Source: an uncultured bacterium
Lineage (GTDB): Bacteria > Cyanobacteriota > Vampirovibrionia > Gastranaerophilales > Gastranaerophilaceae
Assembly (NCBI GenBank): GCA_947169755.1
Contig: CAMVQX010000032.1
Location: 1-12,779, forward strand
Reading direction: 5' to 3'
Length of the DNA: 12,779 nt
A program made the position numbers and the translations under genes. Under the pieces are notes generated by a model. That model saw only the letters and a program-made list of their open reading frames with translations. It did no database searches and was not told the DNA's origin. Below, in pieces: positions 1-6,195 of the stretch. The stretch's first letter is position 1; every line of letters begins with the position of its first letter.

Positions 1-296
1 TTAATAGCGGCTTGTTGTTGCTTTTCCAGTAATTTCCATATCAAATTTTGCCCCCTTCTATTGGGCTTTGTTTTTGCTTCATACTTTCTTTTTTGTTTCG
101 CTAAATTTTCAGTTTTTTCTATTGCAGTTTTTTGCTGATTTCTCAGCAATTTCCATATTAGATTTTGCTCTATTCTATGTTGTTGTGCTTCTATTTGGTA
201 TTTTCTTTTTTGCTTAGCTAAATTTTTATTTTTCTCAGTTGTAGCTTTTTGCTGTTTTTGTGACAATTCCAATATCAAATCCTGCTCTATTTTATG
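1..296 (-). repeat. Tandem 117-bp coding repeat (39 residues), 2.5 visible copies
   Basis: Three in-frame units lie at 296-180, 179-63 and 62-1, the last cut by the window edge. Each full unit encodes 39 residues on the pattern HxIEQxLIxxL..xQQK....KxxNLAKQKRKY. The stretch just before the first unit (SLAMQKNECQ) looks like a decayed half unit. DNA identity between units is clearly visible but imperfect, with both synonymous and replacement changes, so the repeat is not newly made. The charge pattern suggests a long helix or coiled coil that could bind nucleic acid or a partner protein; this is inference. Confidence 0.85.
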
Positions 297-1010
297 TTGT
301 ATTGTGTTTGTTTGACATTCGTTTTTTTGCATAGCTAAACTTTTGGGTTTGGGGAGTTTTTCCGGCATTAAATTTTCCGCATGTACTATTTTTGTTTCAA
401 CAATACCTTTGTTTGAAATTTCGTGCATAACACCAAAAAGTCTTTGAATAATTTCGTTAAAAGGTGATTCAAATTTAATTTTTTTGTACATGTCTGTTTT
501 CATAAATTCTTCAAAATTGAAAAATTTAATATTTTCTGGAACAGAGTCAGGACTTACTTTTTTTACAAGAAAGTAAAGTATATTTGATAATCCGTTTTTA
601 TCCGATAACAATTTAGCTCTTTCGGCAAGTTCTGTTTCATTCGTTACCTTAGTGCTGTTTGCAGGTTGTAAATGGCTGACAATTCCAGAACTTTCTTTTG
701 GCGGTTGAAATTTGTTTAGCATGTCGATAATTGATTCTACTGTGGAATTCGTACCCAAATGGTCAATAATCCCCAAAAATTTTGTGTGAAATGCTTTAAT
801 AGCTATATCCGGTATTAAGCCTTTAACTTTATTCAAAGCTTCTTTGCTAAGTTCCGGCAAAAATATCTGATATAATTCCACGACGTCGCCAATTGTTTTG
901 GTGCTTGAGCTTGAAAGGTGTCTGATTAGCGGTTTTGCTTTTTGGACATCTATATTATGCGGCATTATAGCTTGGAAATGTATATTTTGATTTTTATTTG
1001 AGACCTGCAT
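1..1010 (-). CDS. Partial repeat protein, paralogue of the downstream-strand sigma/mTERF-like gene
   Basis: The frame is open from an ATG at 1010 to the left edge with no stop, so 336 residues are visible and the C-terminus is missing. The start MQVSNKNQNIHFQAI closely matches the start of the 818-residue neighbour (MQISNYNSNVNFQAI), and the two share the same upstream element, which supports this start. Residues about 41-85 align with the neighbour (DVVELYQIF against DINELYNIF). Residues about 140-207 resemble a module found twice in the neighbour (FNFEEF... EISNKGI against FNLVEF... LISRKTIGKNI). Residues 239-336 are 39-residue basic, Gln-rich repeats, probably helical or coiled coil. There is no signal peptide, membrane segment or Shine-Dalgarno sequence. 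The HTH and the 36-residue repeats of the neighbour are not seen here. The function is unknown; I do not recognise a named family. The reading frame is secure, the role is not. Confidence 0.85.
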   Translation of the reverse strand, partial: MQVSNKNQNIHFQAIMPHNIDVQKAKPLIRHLSSSSTKTIGDVVELYQIFLPELSKEALNKVKGLIPDIAIKAFHTKFLGIIDHLGTNSTVESIIDMLNKFQPPKESSGIVSHLQPANSTKVTNETELAERAKLLSDKNGLSNILYFLVKKVSPDSVPENIKFFNFEEFMKTDMYKKIKFESPFNEIIQRLFGVMHEISNKGIVETKIVHAENLMPEKLPKPKSLAMQKNECQTNTIQHKIEQDLILELSQKQQKATTEKNKNLAKQKRKYQIEAQQHRIEQNLIWKLLRNQQKTAIEKTENLAKQKRKYEAKTKPNRRGQNLIWKLLEKQQQAAI

Positions 1011-1014
1011 ATGC

Positions 1015-1043
1015 AGATTAAAACCCATAAAGATTATTTTTTG
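1015..1043 (-). promoter_or_regulatory. Conserved 29-bp leader/promoter element, copy 1
   Basis: This block ends four bases before the ATG at 1010 and matches the block at 3556-3584 at 28 of 29 positions. On the minus strand it contains AATAAT (1038-1033), a 5/6 match to a -10 box, then six bases and GGG, a plausible transcription start. A TTAATA at 1061-1056 could be a -35 box at a spacing of 17. This would give a leader of about 15 bases without a Shine-Dalgarno sequence. It could instead be a protein-binding or translational element. The conservation is seen; the promoter role is inferred. Confidence 0.5.
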
Positions 1044-1075
1044 CTAAATATGCGTTATTAAAAATTTATTAAATA

Positions 1076-1092
1076 ATAGATATATCATCTAT
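1076..1092 (-). terminator. Weak AT-rich hairpin after the 818-residue gene
   Basis: ATAGAT (1076-1081) and ATCTAT (1087-1092) form a six-base-pair stem with a five-base loop. It starts just past the stop codon at 1096 and is followed on the minus strand by a T-rich stretch. The stem has only one G-C pair each side, so it is a poor terminator. It is the only candidate between the two paralogous genes. Confidence 0.2.
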
Positions 1093-1095
1093 ATT

Positions 1096-2442
1096 TTATT
1101 GTTGTATAGCAATTCTATTGATATTTGGGGGTAGAAATTTATACGAAAATTGCAATTTATACAAATTTTCAGGTTTGAAATTTAAAATCCCCGGTTGATA
1201 TGTTATTATTTCAATTACATTTTTAGGAGATAGTATGTATAAATTTAACATTTTTTGAACATAATCTCTTAAGTAATTAACATCTTCATTTGAAAATTTC
1301 GGAAGTTTTATAAGATTTGCAACAACATCATTTATTTGTTTAATTTTTTCTTCTTCGGATAATTTAACAGTCTGATTTTGTAAAGGAGGGGTATCTTTCG
1401 GGACGGGAATATCTTTAACAACATTCGGAAGTTTTTCGTTCACAATTTCAACGGCAGGTTTGTCCAAAGGTTTTATATCTTTGGCGCTATTTTCAATAAT
1501 TTTGAATTCAAAGATATTTTTGCCGATTGTTTTCCGAGAAATTAGGGTTATATAATCTATAAATCCTTGTACCACTTCATCTTGCGGAATTTCAAGAGTG
1601 AAGTGATTATCTCTGTTAGCTTTCAAAAATTCCACTAAATTAAAATTTTGAATCTTTGTTGTTATAGCTTCACGATGTTGATGTCTCAATAGAGCATAAG
1701 TTATAATTGAATAAAGTCGGGGTTTATTAATTGTTGTAAGTTCATTTTTAGGTTCTCCATGTGATATTTTCTGATAGTAGTTATATATTCTACGATTTTC
1801 ATATAAACTTTCAGGTTTCCGATCAAATATGCGAGGTTGTTTTTTTGCAATTCCAATAATATCTTTAGATGAAAGATTAAATAAATACATTATTTTAAAA
1901 ATATTAATTTTTAGAAAGTTAATATTCTTGTCTTTAAAAGTTGGAAGTTTTAAAAGTTCTTTAGCAATACTGTCAATTTCTTCAAGTTGTTCTTTTGGAA
2001 TTTGAATAGGGGGTTTACGTTGGGAAAAGCTTGAATGTTTAATAGCGTAATTTTCAACAATATCAAATTCAAAAATGTTTTTGCCTATGGTTTTATTTGA
2101 TGCATTACTCAAGAATTGCACAAATTCGTGTGCTATTTCACATTCCGGAATTTGGAGTTTAAATTTTTTGTCAGCGTTTGCTTGTATAAATTTCTCTAAA
2201 TCAAAATATTCTGAAATTTTAGTATCAAAAACGTTACAATCTCGTCTGAGTAAAACTTGCAATGTACGTTTAAACAAAACTCCGTCGGATCTGTTTGAAA
2301 TTGTATTATTTGGCTGTTTGCCTTGTACCAAGTTATGAAAATCCAAAATTCTCTTTTTGTGATAAAGAGTTTCTGCTTTTATTTGGAAAAATATAGGATT
2401 CTTTAAGCATTTATTAACAAAATCCTCTTTTGTCCAACCTAA
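1096..2442 (-). repeat. Large internal duplication in the 818-residue protein
   Basis: Residues 371-501 and 557-690 align along their length. Shared anchors are ETLY/ESLY (394, 581), DLEKFIQAN/NLVEFLKAN, and the identical KTIGKNIFEF at 487-496 and 674-683, an offset of 187 residues. A lead-in segment (LLKLPTF... NFLK at about 532-548) recurs as LIKLPKF... NYLR (747-762) ahead of a third mTERF-like unit (772-806) that ends the protein. The two copies have diverged considerably, so the duplication is old. Confidence 0.75.
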
Positions 2443-3552
2443 AAGTCTTGTAGCCTCCTCAATATTTTTTACTATATTATCGTATTTTTTGCTAAATAAT
2501 GTAGGTAATTTTAAACAAGCTTCGACAAATTCTTCCTTAGTACACCCTAAATATTTTATTACTCTTTCCATATTTTTTTTGAGGGTTTTTACATTTTTAT
2601 AAAATAGAACCGGCTGATATAATCCGGCTTTTATATATTCTTCTTGACTACAACCGAGATATTCAGAACATATACGAACATTTTGCATTAATGCATCGTG
2701 ATTTCTCAGATATAACATTTGTGGTAAGTTTTTGACAACTTGTTTGAATTCTTCTTGAGTACAATTAAGCATCTGCGGAATTCTCTTCATATTCATTTTT
2801 GCAAGTTCCGGATCAGTATACAAAATATCATAATTTTTCAGTACCATTTTCATAGTTGTTTCATAATCAAAACCCAACATTTCAGCTAAAATATTTACTT
2901 TTGCTTGAATTTCCATGGGAACACAACAATTTTGATATTGAATTCTCAATATTCCACGCTGTATTGATTTTCCTACAGTTGTGGTTGAAACACCATCAGC
3001 CTTTGCTATTTCTGTGCTGTCTTGAGTTTGTATCCGTTGAAGACGGCTTTTTGTTATTTTAGGCAAATCGGAACTATTAAGTGTAGAAACAAATCGTCTA
3101 TGCACATTTTCTAATACTATTGCAGATTGCGGTTCCGGTAGTTGATCCCGTGTAACATTATCTATCTTAAGTCTTTTACTATCTCTATATGCCGGGATAT
3201 CAAGTGATTTACTATAATCACCGATGTTATGCACATCTTTTGATGGTTTGTATCGATTTAGTTTTGAGATTATATCTTTTAGCAGTGGATTATTTTTTAT
3301 ATCATTGACTAATTCTAAAAATAGCAAATTCATTTCAGAAAAGACATCGTTGAATGTATTCGGTTTTGATTTGTATTCTGCTTCCTTTTGAATATATGGA
3401 TAAAAAATATTGTATAATTCATTAATGTCGTCCTCTCTTTTTAATGCAGGGTTAGCTAATCGGCTCATTATCTGTTTAGATTTTTCATAATCTTTGGGTT
3501 TTAATCTTATGGCTTGAAAATTTACATTTGAATTATAATTTGAAATTTGCAT
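1096..3552 (-). CDS. Sigma-70-like / mTERF-like repeat protein (818 aa), novel architecture
   Basis: Residues 43-85 (ELYNIFYPYIQKEAEYKSK...) have the look of sigma-70 region 2. Residues 140-205 resemble region 4, with a clear helix-turn-helix (STEIAKADGVSTTTVGKSIQ, about 179-198). Residues 225-406 hold five repeats with a period of 36-37, each LGCTxEEF...LxxPxLF.....L..N.....YL, very like mTERF motifs, a helical nucleic-acid-binding fold known mainly from mitochondria and chloroplasts. The C-terminal half repeats one mTERF-like unit plus a KTIGKNIFEF module with a 187-residue offset, and ends in a third partial copy. There is no signal peptide or membrane segment, so a cytoplasmic, nucleic-acid-binding role is inferred. 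A core sigma factor is unlikely because regions 2.3-2.4 are not evident. The start is the first ATG, supported by its paralogue. Alternative: a generic helical solenoid. Confidence 0.85.
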   Translation of the reverse strand: MQISNYNSNVNFQAIRLKPKDYEKSKQIMSRLANPALKREDDINELYNIFYPYIQKEAEYKSKPNTFNDVFSEMNLLFLELVNDIKNNPLLKDIISKLNRYKPSKDVHNIGDYSKSLDIPAYRDSKRLKIDNVTRDQLPEPQSAIVLENVHRRFVSTLNSSDLPKITKSRLQRIQTQDSTEIAKADGVSTTTVGKSIQRGILRIQYQNCCVPMEIQAKVNILAEMLGFDYETTMKMVLKNYDILYTDPELAKMNMKRIPQMLNCTQEEFKQVVKNLPQMLYLRNHDALMQNVRICSEYLGCSQEEYIKAGLYQPVLFYKNVKTLKKNMERVIKYLGCTKEEFVEACLKLPTLFSKKYDNIVKNIEEATRLLGWTKEDFVNKCLKNPIFFQIKAETLYHKKRILDFHNLVQGKQPNNTISNRSDGVLFKRTLQVLLRRDCNVFDTKISEYFDLEKFIQANADKKFKLQIPECEIAHEFVQFLSNASNKTIGKNIFEFDIVENYAIKHSSFSQRKPPIQIPKEQLEEIDSIAKELLKLPTFKDKNINFLKINIFKIMYLFNLSSKDIIGIAKKQPRIFDRKPESLYENRRIYNYYQKISHGEPKNELTTINKPRLYSIITYALLRHQHREAITTKIQNFNLVEFLKANRDNHFTLEIPQDEVVQGFIDYITLISRKTIGKNIFEFKIIENSAKDIKPLDKPAVEIVNEKLPNVVKDIPVPKDTPPLQNQTVKLSEEEKIKQINDVVANLIKLPKFSNEDVNYLRDYVQKMLNLYILSPKNVIEIITYQPGILNFKPENLYKLQFSYKFLPPNINRIAIQQ
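2335..2880 (-). repeat. Five 36-residue mTERF-like repeats
   Basis: The repeats correspond to residues 225-406 of the 818-residue protein. The Leu-Gly (or Leu-Asn) marker pairs begin at residues 226, 262, 299, 335 and 371, giving periods of 36, 37, 36 and 36. Each unit carries a central Pro followed by Leu/Ile/Val and Leu or Phe (P-Q-M-L, P-V-L-F, P-T-L-F, P-I-F-F), as in mTERF motifs; the first unit has YDIL in place of Pro. The periodicity is seen directly. Assignment to the mTERF fold is inference from pattern. Confidence 0.7.
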
Positions 3553-3555
3553 ATT

Positions 3556-3584
3556 AGATTAAAACCCGTAAAGATTATTTTTTG
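3556..3584 (-). promoter_or_regulatory. Conserved 29-bp leader/promoter element, copy 2
   Basis: This is the second copy of the block at 1015-1043, differing at one base, and it ends three bases before the ATG at 3552. It contains AATAAT (3579-3574) as a candidate -10 and GGG at 3567-3565 as the likely transcript start; no strong -35 is seen. The transcript leader would be about 15 bases with no Shine-Dalgarno sequence. On the plus strand its right end overlaps TTGACT (3582-3587), a candidate -35 for the divergent zinc-ribbon gene, so the two genes may be controlled together. Confidence 0.5.
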
Positions 3585-3609
3585 ACTTTTTAAAATTTAT
3601 CATTAAAAA
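3582..3609 (+). promoter_or_regulatory. Candidate promoter of the zinc-ribbon gene, possibly leaderless
   Basis: TTGACT (3582-3587, 5/6 to the -35 consensus) lies 16 bases from TAAAAA (3604-3609, 4/6 to the -10 consensus). The predicted transcript start falls at or next to the ATG at 3616. No Shine-Dalgarno sequence precedes that ATG, which fits a leaderless mRNA. AT-rich DNA gives such matches by chance, so confidence is limited. Confidence 0.3.
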
Positions 3610-3615
3610 TAAAAT

Positions 3616-3993
3616 ATGTTAATCTTGGAGTTTTTAAAAAAGAATAAAGTTTGTTCGCATTCAAAGGTCAGACCGGATGTAGACTTTGCATACTGTCCAG
3701 ATTGCGGCGAATTAATTGAAAACCAGTGGTATATGATTCGATGCGCTTGCTGTGGAATTAAGCTGCCGGCTATTATAAAGAACGGAGAAATTGTTCCTGA
3801 AAAACATTTCTGCCACAATTGCGGAGGACGCGAATACACAGTAGAGCGCATTGATAAAATAAATTTTATAGATATTAGTTATGCTGTTTTAGTTAAAGCT
3901 GTTGTTGAAAATAATAATACAAGTTTTACTCAAAGCTGGGTTAGCTCAGAAACACAAGATTGCAGACCAAAATTGCTGCAACAATCCCTATAA
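3616..3993 (+). CDS. Small zinc-ribbon protein (125 aa)
   Basis: The protein has three cysteine clusters: CPDCG at 27-31, CACCG at 43-47 and CHNCGG at 66-71, with a further Cys at 13. This is a double zinc-ribbon pattern, probably binding one or two zinc ions. The segment after it (VERIDKINFIDISYAVLVKAV) is amphipathic and likely structural. There is no signal peptide, so it should be cytoplasmic; such proteins often bind nucleic acid or RNA polymerase, but nothing here proves that. The ATG at 3616 is the only good start before the first cysteine. The gene is divergent from the sigma/mTERF-like gene with a 63-base gap. Its last 53 bases overlap spmB on the opposite strand, so residues beyond about 108 are under double coding constraint and may be poorly conserved. 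It was kept as real because of the ordered CxxC pairs. Confidence 0.75.
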   Translation: MLILEFLKKNKVCSHSKVRPDVDFAYCPDCGELIENQWYMIRCACCGIKLPAIIKNGEIVPEKHFCHNCGGREYTVERIDKINFIDISYAVLVKAVVENNNTSFTQSWVSSETQDCRPKLLQQSL

Positions 3994-4468
3994 AATCGGC
4001 TAAAATTCCAACTAACAGAGCATATCTAAGCTTCGAAATTCCGACAGCTCCAAAATATACCGCCAAAACATAAAAAGTTGTTTCGCTTGAGCCTACCATT
4101 ACGGCTGATAATTTTGTTGCATAATCATCAGGGCCTAAGTTGTTTGCTATATCAGAAAATACACCGAGTGCTGCAGAGCCTGACAATGATCTAACAATCA
4201 TAATCGGTAAAGTATCAGCAGGAACATTAAATTTTGCAAGCAAAGGTGCAAATACCTGTCCGATAAAATCTATTGCACCGGATGCTCTGAACATTGAAAT
4301 TCCGACAATTATTGCAACAAGGTATGGGATAATATTTACAGAAACTTTAAATCCTTCTTTTGCGCCTTCCGTAAATGTTTCGTACAAAGGAATTTTTTTG
4401 AACAATCCCATTGTGAGGATTAAGAGAATTATTGCGGGTAATGCCCATAGTGAAATCGTTTGCATCAT
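3941..4468 (-). CDS. spmB: Spore maturation protein B homologue
   Basis: This 175-residue membrane protein matches SpmB along its whole length, with family motifs GAKEGFKVSVNIIPYLVAI, MFRASGAIDF, RSLSGSAALG and GSSETTFYVLAVYFGAVGI. It belongs to the nucleoside-recognition (Gate) domain membrane family. In Bacillus and Clostridium, SpmA and SpmB are needed for spore core dehydration, but homologues occur in many non-sporulating bacteria, where the role is unknown and may concern the envelope. The start codon overlaps the spmA stop (ATGA), which suggests translational coupling. GGAGG lies seven bases before the ATG at 4468; a second ATG follows immediately at 4465. The gene end overlaps the zinc-ribbon gene by 53 bases in opposite orientation. 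Confidence 0.93.
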   Translation of the reverse strand: MMQTISLWALPAIILLILTMGLFKKIPLYETFTEGAKEGFKVSVNIIPYLVAIIVGISMFRASGAIDFIGQVFAPLLAKFNVPADTLPIMIVRSLSGSAALGVFSDIANNLGPDDYATKLSAVMVGSSETTFYVLAVYFGAVGISKLRYALLVGILADFIGIVAAILVCNLVFLS

Positions 4469-5088
4469 AGGCTATCCTCCGAATCTTCGTTTTGAGATTC
4501 TTCAATTTGTTGTTTAGCCCAGAATTTCTCAAATGTTTTTGCCAAAATTATTGCGCTGACAAAAGCGATTGAGGTTACCAAAAGCGTTGGCGCAATTATC
4601 TCTGTCGGATTTTTGTATCCGACTCCGATTAAAACGGCTATTACTGTTGCCGGTATGAGCTGAAATCCCGCTGTATTCATCGCTAATAGCATACACATAG
4701 CATTTGATGCGGATTTTTTATCTTTGTTATGTTTTTGAAGTTCTTCCATTGCTTTCAAACCAATAGGCGTGGCAGCATTAGTTAAACCCAAAGCATTTGC
4801 GGAAAAATTCATAGCAATATCGCCTATTGCAGGTGATTCTTCAGGAATTTCATTAAACAAGCGTTTTGTTATCGGTTTTATGATTTTAGCAATAATTTCA
4901 ACAAGTCCCGATTTTTCGGCTATTTTCATCATTCCAAGCCAAAATGCCATTATACCGATAAGAGAGAATGCTACTTTTACTGATAATTCTGCACCTGAAA
5001 GTATTGCATTCACAACATCGGAAAGTTTGCCGTTAATCGCCCCAAAAATTATAGAAATTACAATTAAAAAATAAAATATGTAATTCAT
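4465..5088 (-). CDS. spmA: Spore maturation protein A homologue
   Basis: The 207 residues match SpmA: MNYIFYFLIVISIIFGAING at the start, a MAFWLGMMKIAEKSGL segment, then NFSANALGLTNAATPIGLKAMEELQ and MLLAMNTAGFQLIPATVIAV. There are several membrane helices and a charged C-terminal tail (EKFWAKQQIEESQNEDSED). It is the usual partner of SpmB and the two genes overlap by four bases. The start is the normal SpmA start; there is no clear Shine-Dalgarno sequence. The 35-base gap to the preceding M15 peptidase gene on the same strand, with no terminator seen, makes a three-gene operon likely. With no other sporulation gene nearby and a probable non-sporulating host, the name should not be read as evidence of sporulation. 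Confidence 0.93.
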   Translation of the reverse strand: MNYIFYFLIVISIIFGAINGKLSDVVNAILSGAELSVKVAFSLIGIMAFWLGMMKIAEKSGLVEIIAKIIKPITKRLFNEIPEESPAIGDIAMNFSANALGLTNAATPIGLKAMEELQKHNKDKKSASNAMCMLLAMNTAGFQLIPATVIAVLIGVGYKNPTEIIAPTLLVTSIAFVSAIILAKTFEKFWAKQQIEESQNEDSEDSL

Positions 5089-5123
5089 ACTATAATTAAA
5101 GCATTAAAATTTTTTATTGGCAA

Positions 5124-6107
5124 TTATGATTTAAATCTCGGATCATTATCTCTTGCAGCCGCAAAAACTGATTTGTATTCACCGTTTGTGCCTACATATC
5201 TCCAATGCCAAGGTTCAAACCCAACACCCTGAGCGTTATTTTCAGGGAATGATAATTCAAAACCGAATTCGCTTGCATGTTCTTTTAGCCATTTATATTC
5301 TTTAGAATTTGCAAATGAGCTTTCTGCACAGTTTATATCCAAAGCTAAACCTGTATGGTGCTCGGAGAATCCTGCCGGTGCTGACCATTTAAGATTATCT
5401 TCAAATGATCTGTTTTTAGTTTTCATTTTGTTTGAGAATAAATCTTTTTGTGTTGCAGCAGTTCTTAATCCTGAATGTACATTCAAAGAAATTCCTTCTT
5501 TTGCTGCTGCTGCTTTCATTTTGTTAAATGCCTCAGCTGCGTCTTTGTGTAATTGTTTACCGTTGCCGACAGATACTCTGTCTGATGTTTTGCAATCTGC
5601 ATATCTGTAATGAGTGATTCCGTTAACTTTTACATTATCTCCCGTATATGTTCCGTTTATAATTTGGTTTTTCATTTCAGTGGTTACTGTTTGAGTTTTT
5701 GGAGTTGTTTTACCTTTACCTTCTGATTTATCAGTTTTTTCAGTTTTTTCTTTGTTTTTATTTTTACCGGAAACTTCACTATCGCCGTCATTTTCTTGTG
5801 GTTTAGTTTGCGGTTGTACAGTTGACGGCTGTAAAGCTTGCATTTGCTGCATAAGCGTCATTTGTTGAGATGCCGCTGCGGCTATTTGCATATTCAACAT
5901 CATCCCGAGGTATGAACCATGCATATATGCTGTCATAAGTCCCTGCATTTGCTGGAATCCGTTGTTCATTCCCATAGGAGGCATTACCCAAGTGTTCATA
6001 AAAGGCGAAGACTGGATAGGTGACATCATGCAACTATTCATCATAAAAGGTGAAAATTGGTAATTTGGATAATATGAACCAAAATAGTTATTTACTTGTA
6101 CTGCCAT
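5124..6107 (-). CDS. M15 (VanY-type) D-alanyl-D-alanine carboxypeptidase with Met-rich N-terminus
   Basis: The C-terminal half is a zinc D,D-peptidase of family M15B: HSGLRT at 211-216, SEHHTGLALDI at 248-258 (zinc ligands His250 and Asp257) and EPWHWRY at 298-304 (catalytic Glu298, zinc ligand His301). It should remove the terminal D-Ala of peptidoglycan stem peptides. The first 95 or so residues are rich in Met, Gln, Tyr, Pro and Asn, followed by a Lys/Glu/Thr linker (about 112-140). I see no signal peptide, lipobox or membrane helix, which is odd for a wall enzyme. The start at 6107 (MAVQVNNYF) was chosen over an upstream in-frame ATG at 6131 because GAGGAG sits six bases before it. The gene is followed by spmA and spmB in the same direction. 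Family call secure; export route unknown. Confidence 0.9.
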   Translation of the reverse strand: MAVQVNNYFGSYYPNYQFSPFMMNSCMMSPIQSSPFMNTWVMPPMGMNNGFQQMQGLMTAYMHGSYLGMMLNMQIAAAASQQMTLMQQMQALQPSTVQPQTKPQENDGDSEVSGKNKNKEKTEKTDKSEGKGKTTPKTQTVTTEMKNQIINGTYTGDNVKVNGITHYRYADCKTSDRVSVGNGKQLHKDAAEAFNKMKAAAAKEGISLNVHSGLRTAATQKDLFSNKMKTKNRSFEDNLKWSAPAGFSEHHTGLALDINCAESSFANSKEYKWLKEHASEFGFELSFPENNAQGVGFEPWHWRYVGTNGEYKSVFAAARDNDPRFKS

Positions 6108-6148
6108 GTATAACTCCTCGAATATCCCCATGTTTATAAAGTATATTT

Positions 6149-6176
6149 GTTATATAAAATTGCTATACTCAGTAAA
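6149..6176 (-). promoter_or_regulatory. Candidate promoter of the M15-spmA-spmB operon
   Basis: On the minus strand TTTACT (6176-6171) and TATAAC (6154-6149) are separated by 16 bases, matching consensus at 4/6 and 5/6. This gives a leader of about 35 bases that includes the GAGGAG ribosome-binding site at 6119-6114. Other TATA-like matches lie nearby (TATACT, TTATAA), so the exact start is uncertain. Confidence 0.35.
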
Positions 6177-6195
6177 TAATATTAACTTTTGTAAC

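Noticed and set aside
1..296. The 117-bp repeats as a CRISPR array
   Set aside because: The units are contiguous with no spacers, keep one open reading frame, and vary by codon changes, so they are protein repeats.
1096..3552. The 818-residue protein as a normal working sigma factor
   Set aside because: The -10-recognition and core-binding parts (regions 2.3-2.4 and 3) are not evident, and most of the protein is helical repeats; only sigma-like segments can be claimed.
3936..3952. A tRNA D-arm-like sequence (GGTTAGCTCAG)
   Set aside because: There is no acceptor stem, anticodon arm or T-arm at the right distances, and the stretch is the coding end of spmB and of the zinc-ribbon gene.
4465..5088. 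spmA/spmB as evidence that the host makes spores
   Set aside because: Homologues are common in non-sporulating bacteria, and no other sporulation gene is in the window.
6108..6131. An upstream in-frame ATG for the M15 peptidase
   Set aside because: GAGGAG lies six bases before the ATG at 6107 and inside the longer version, and the extra residues do not form a signal peptide.
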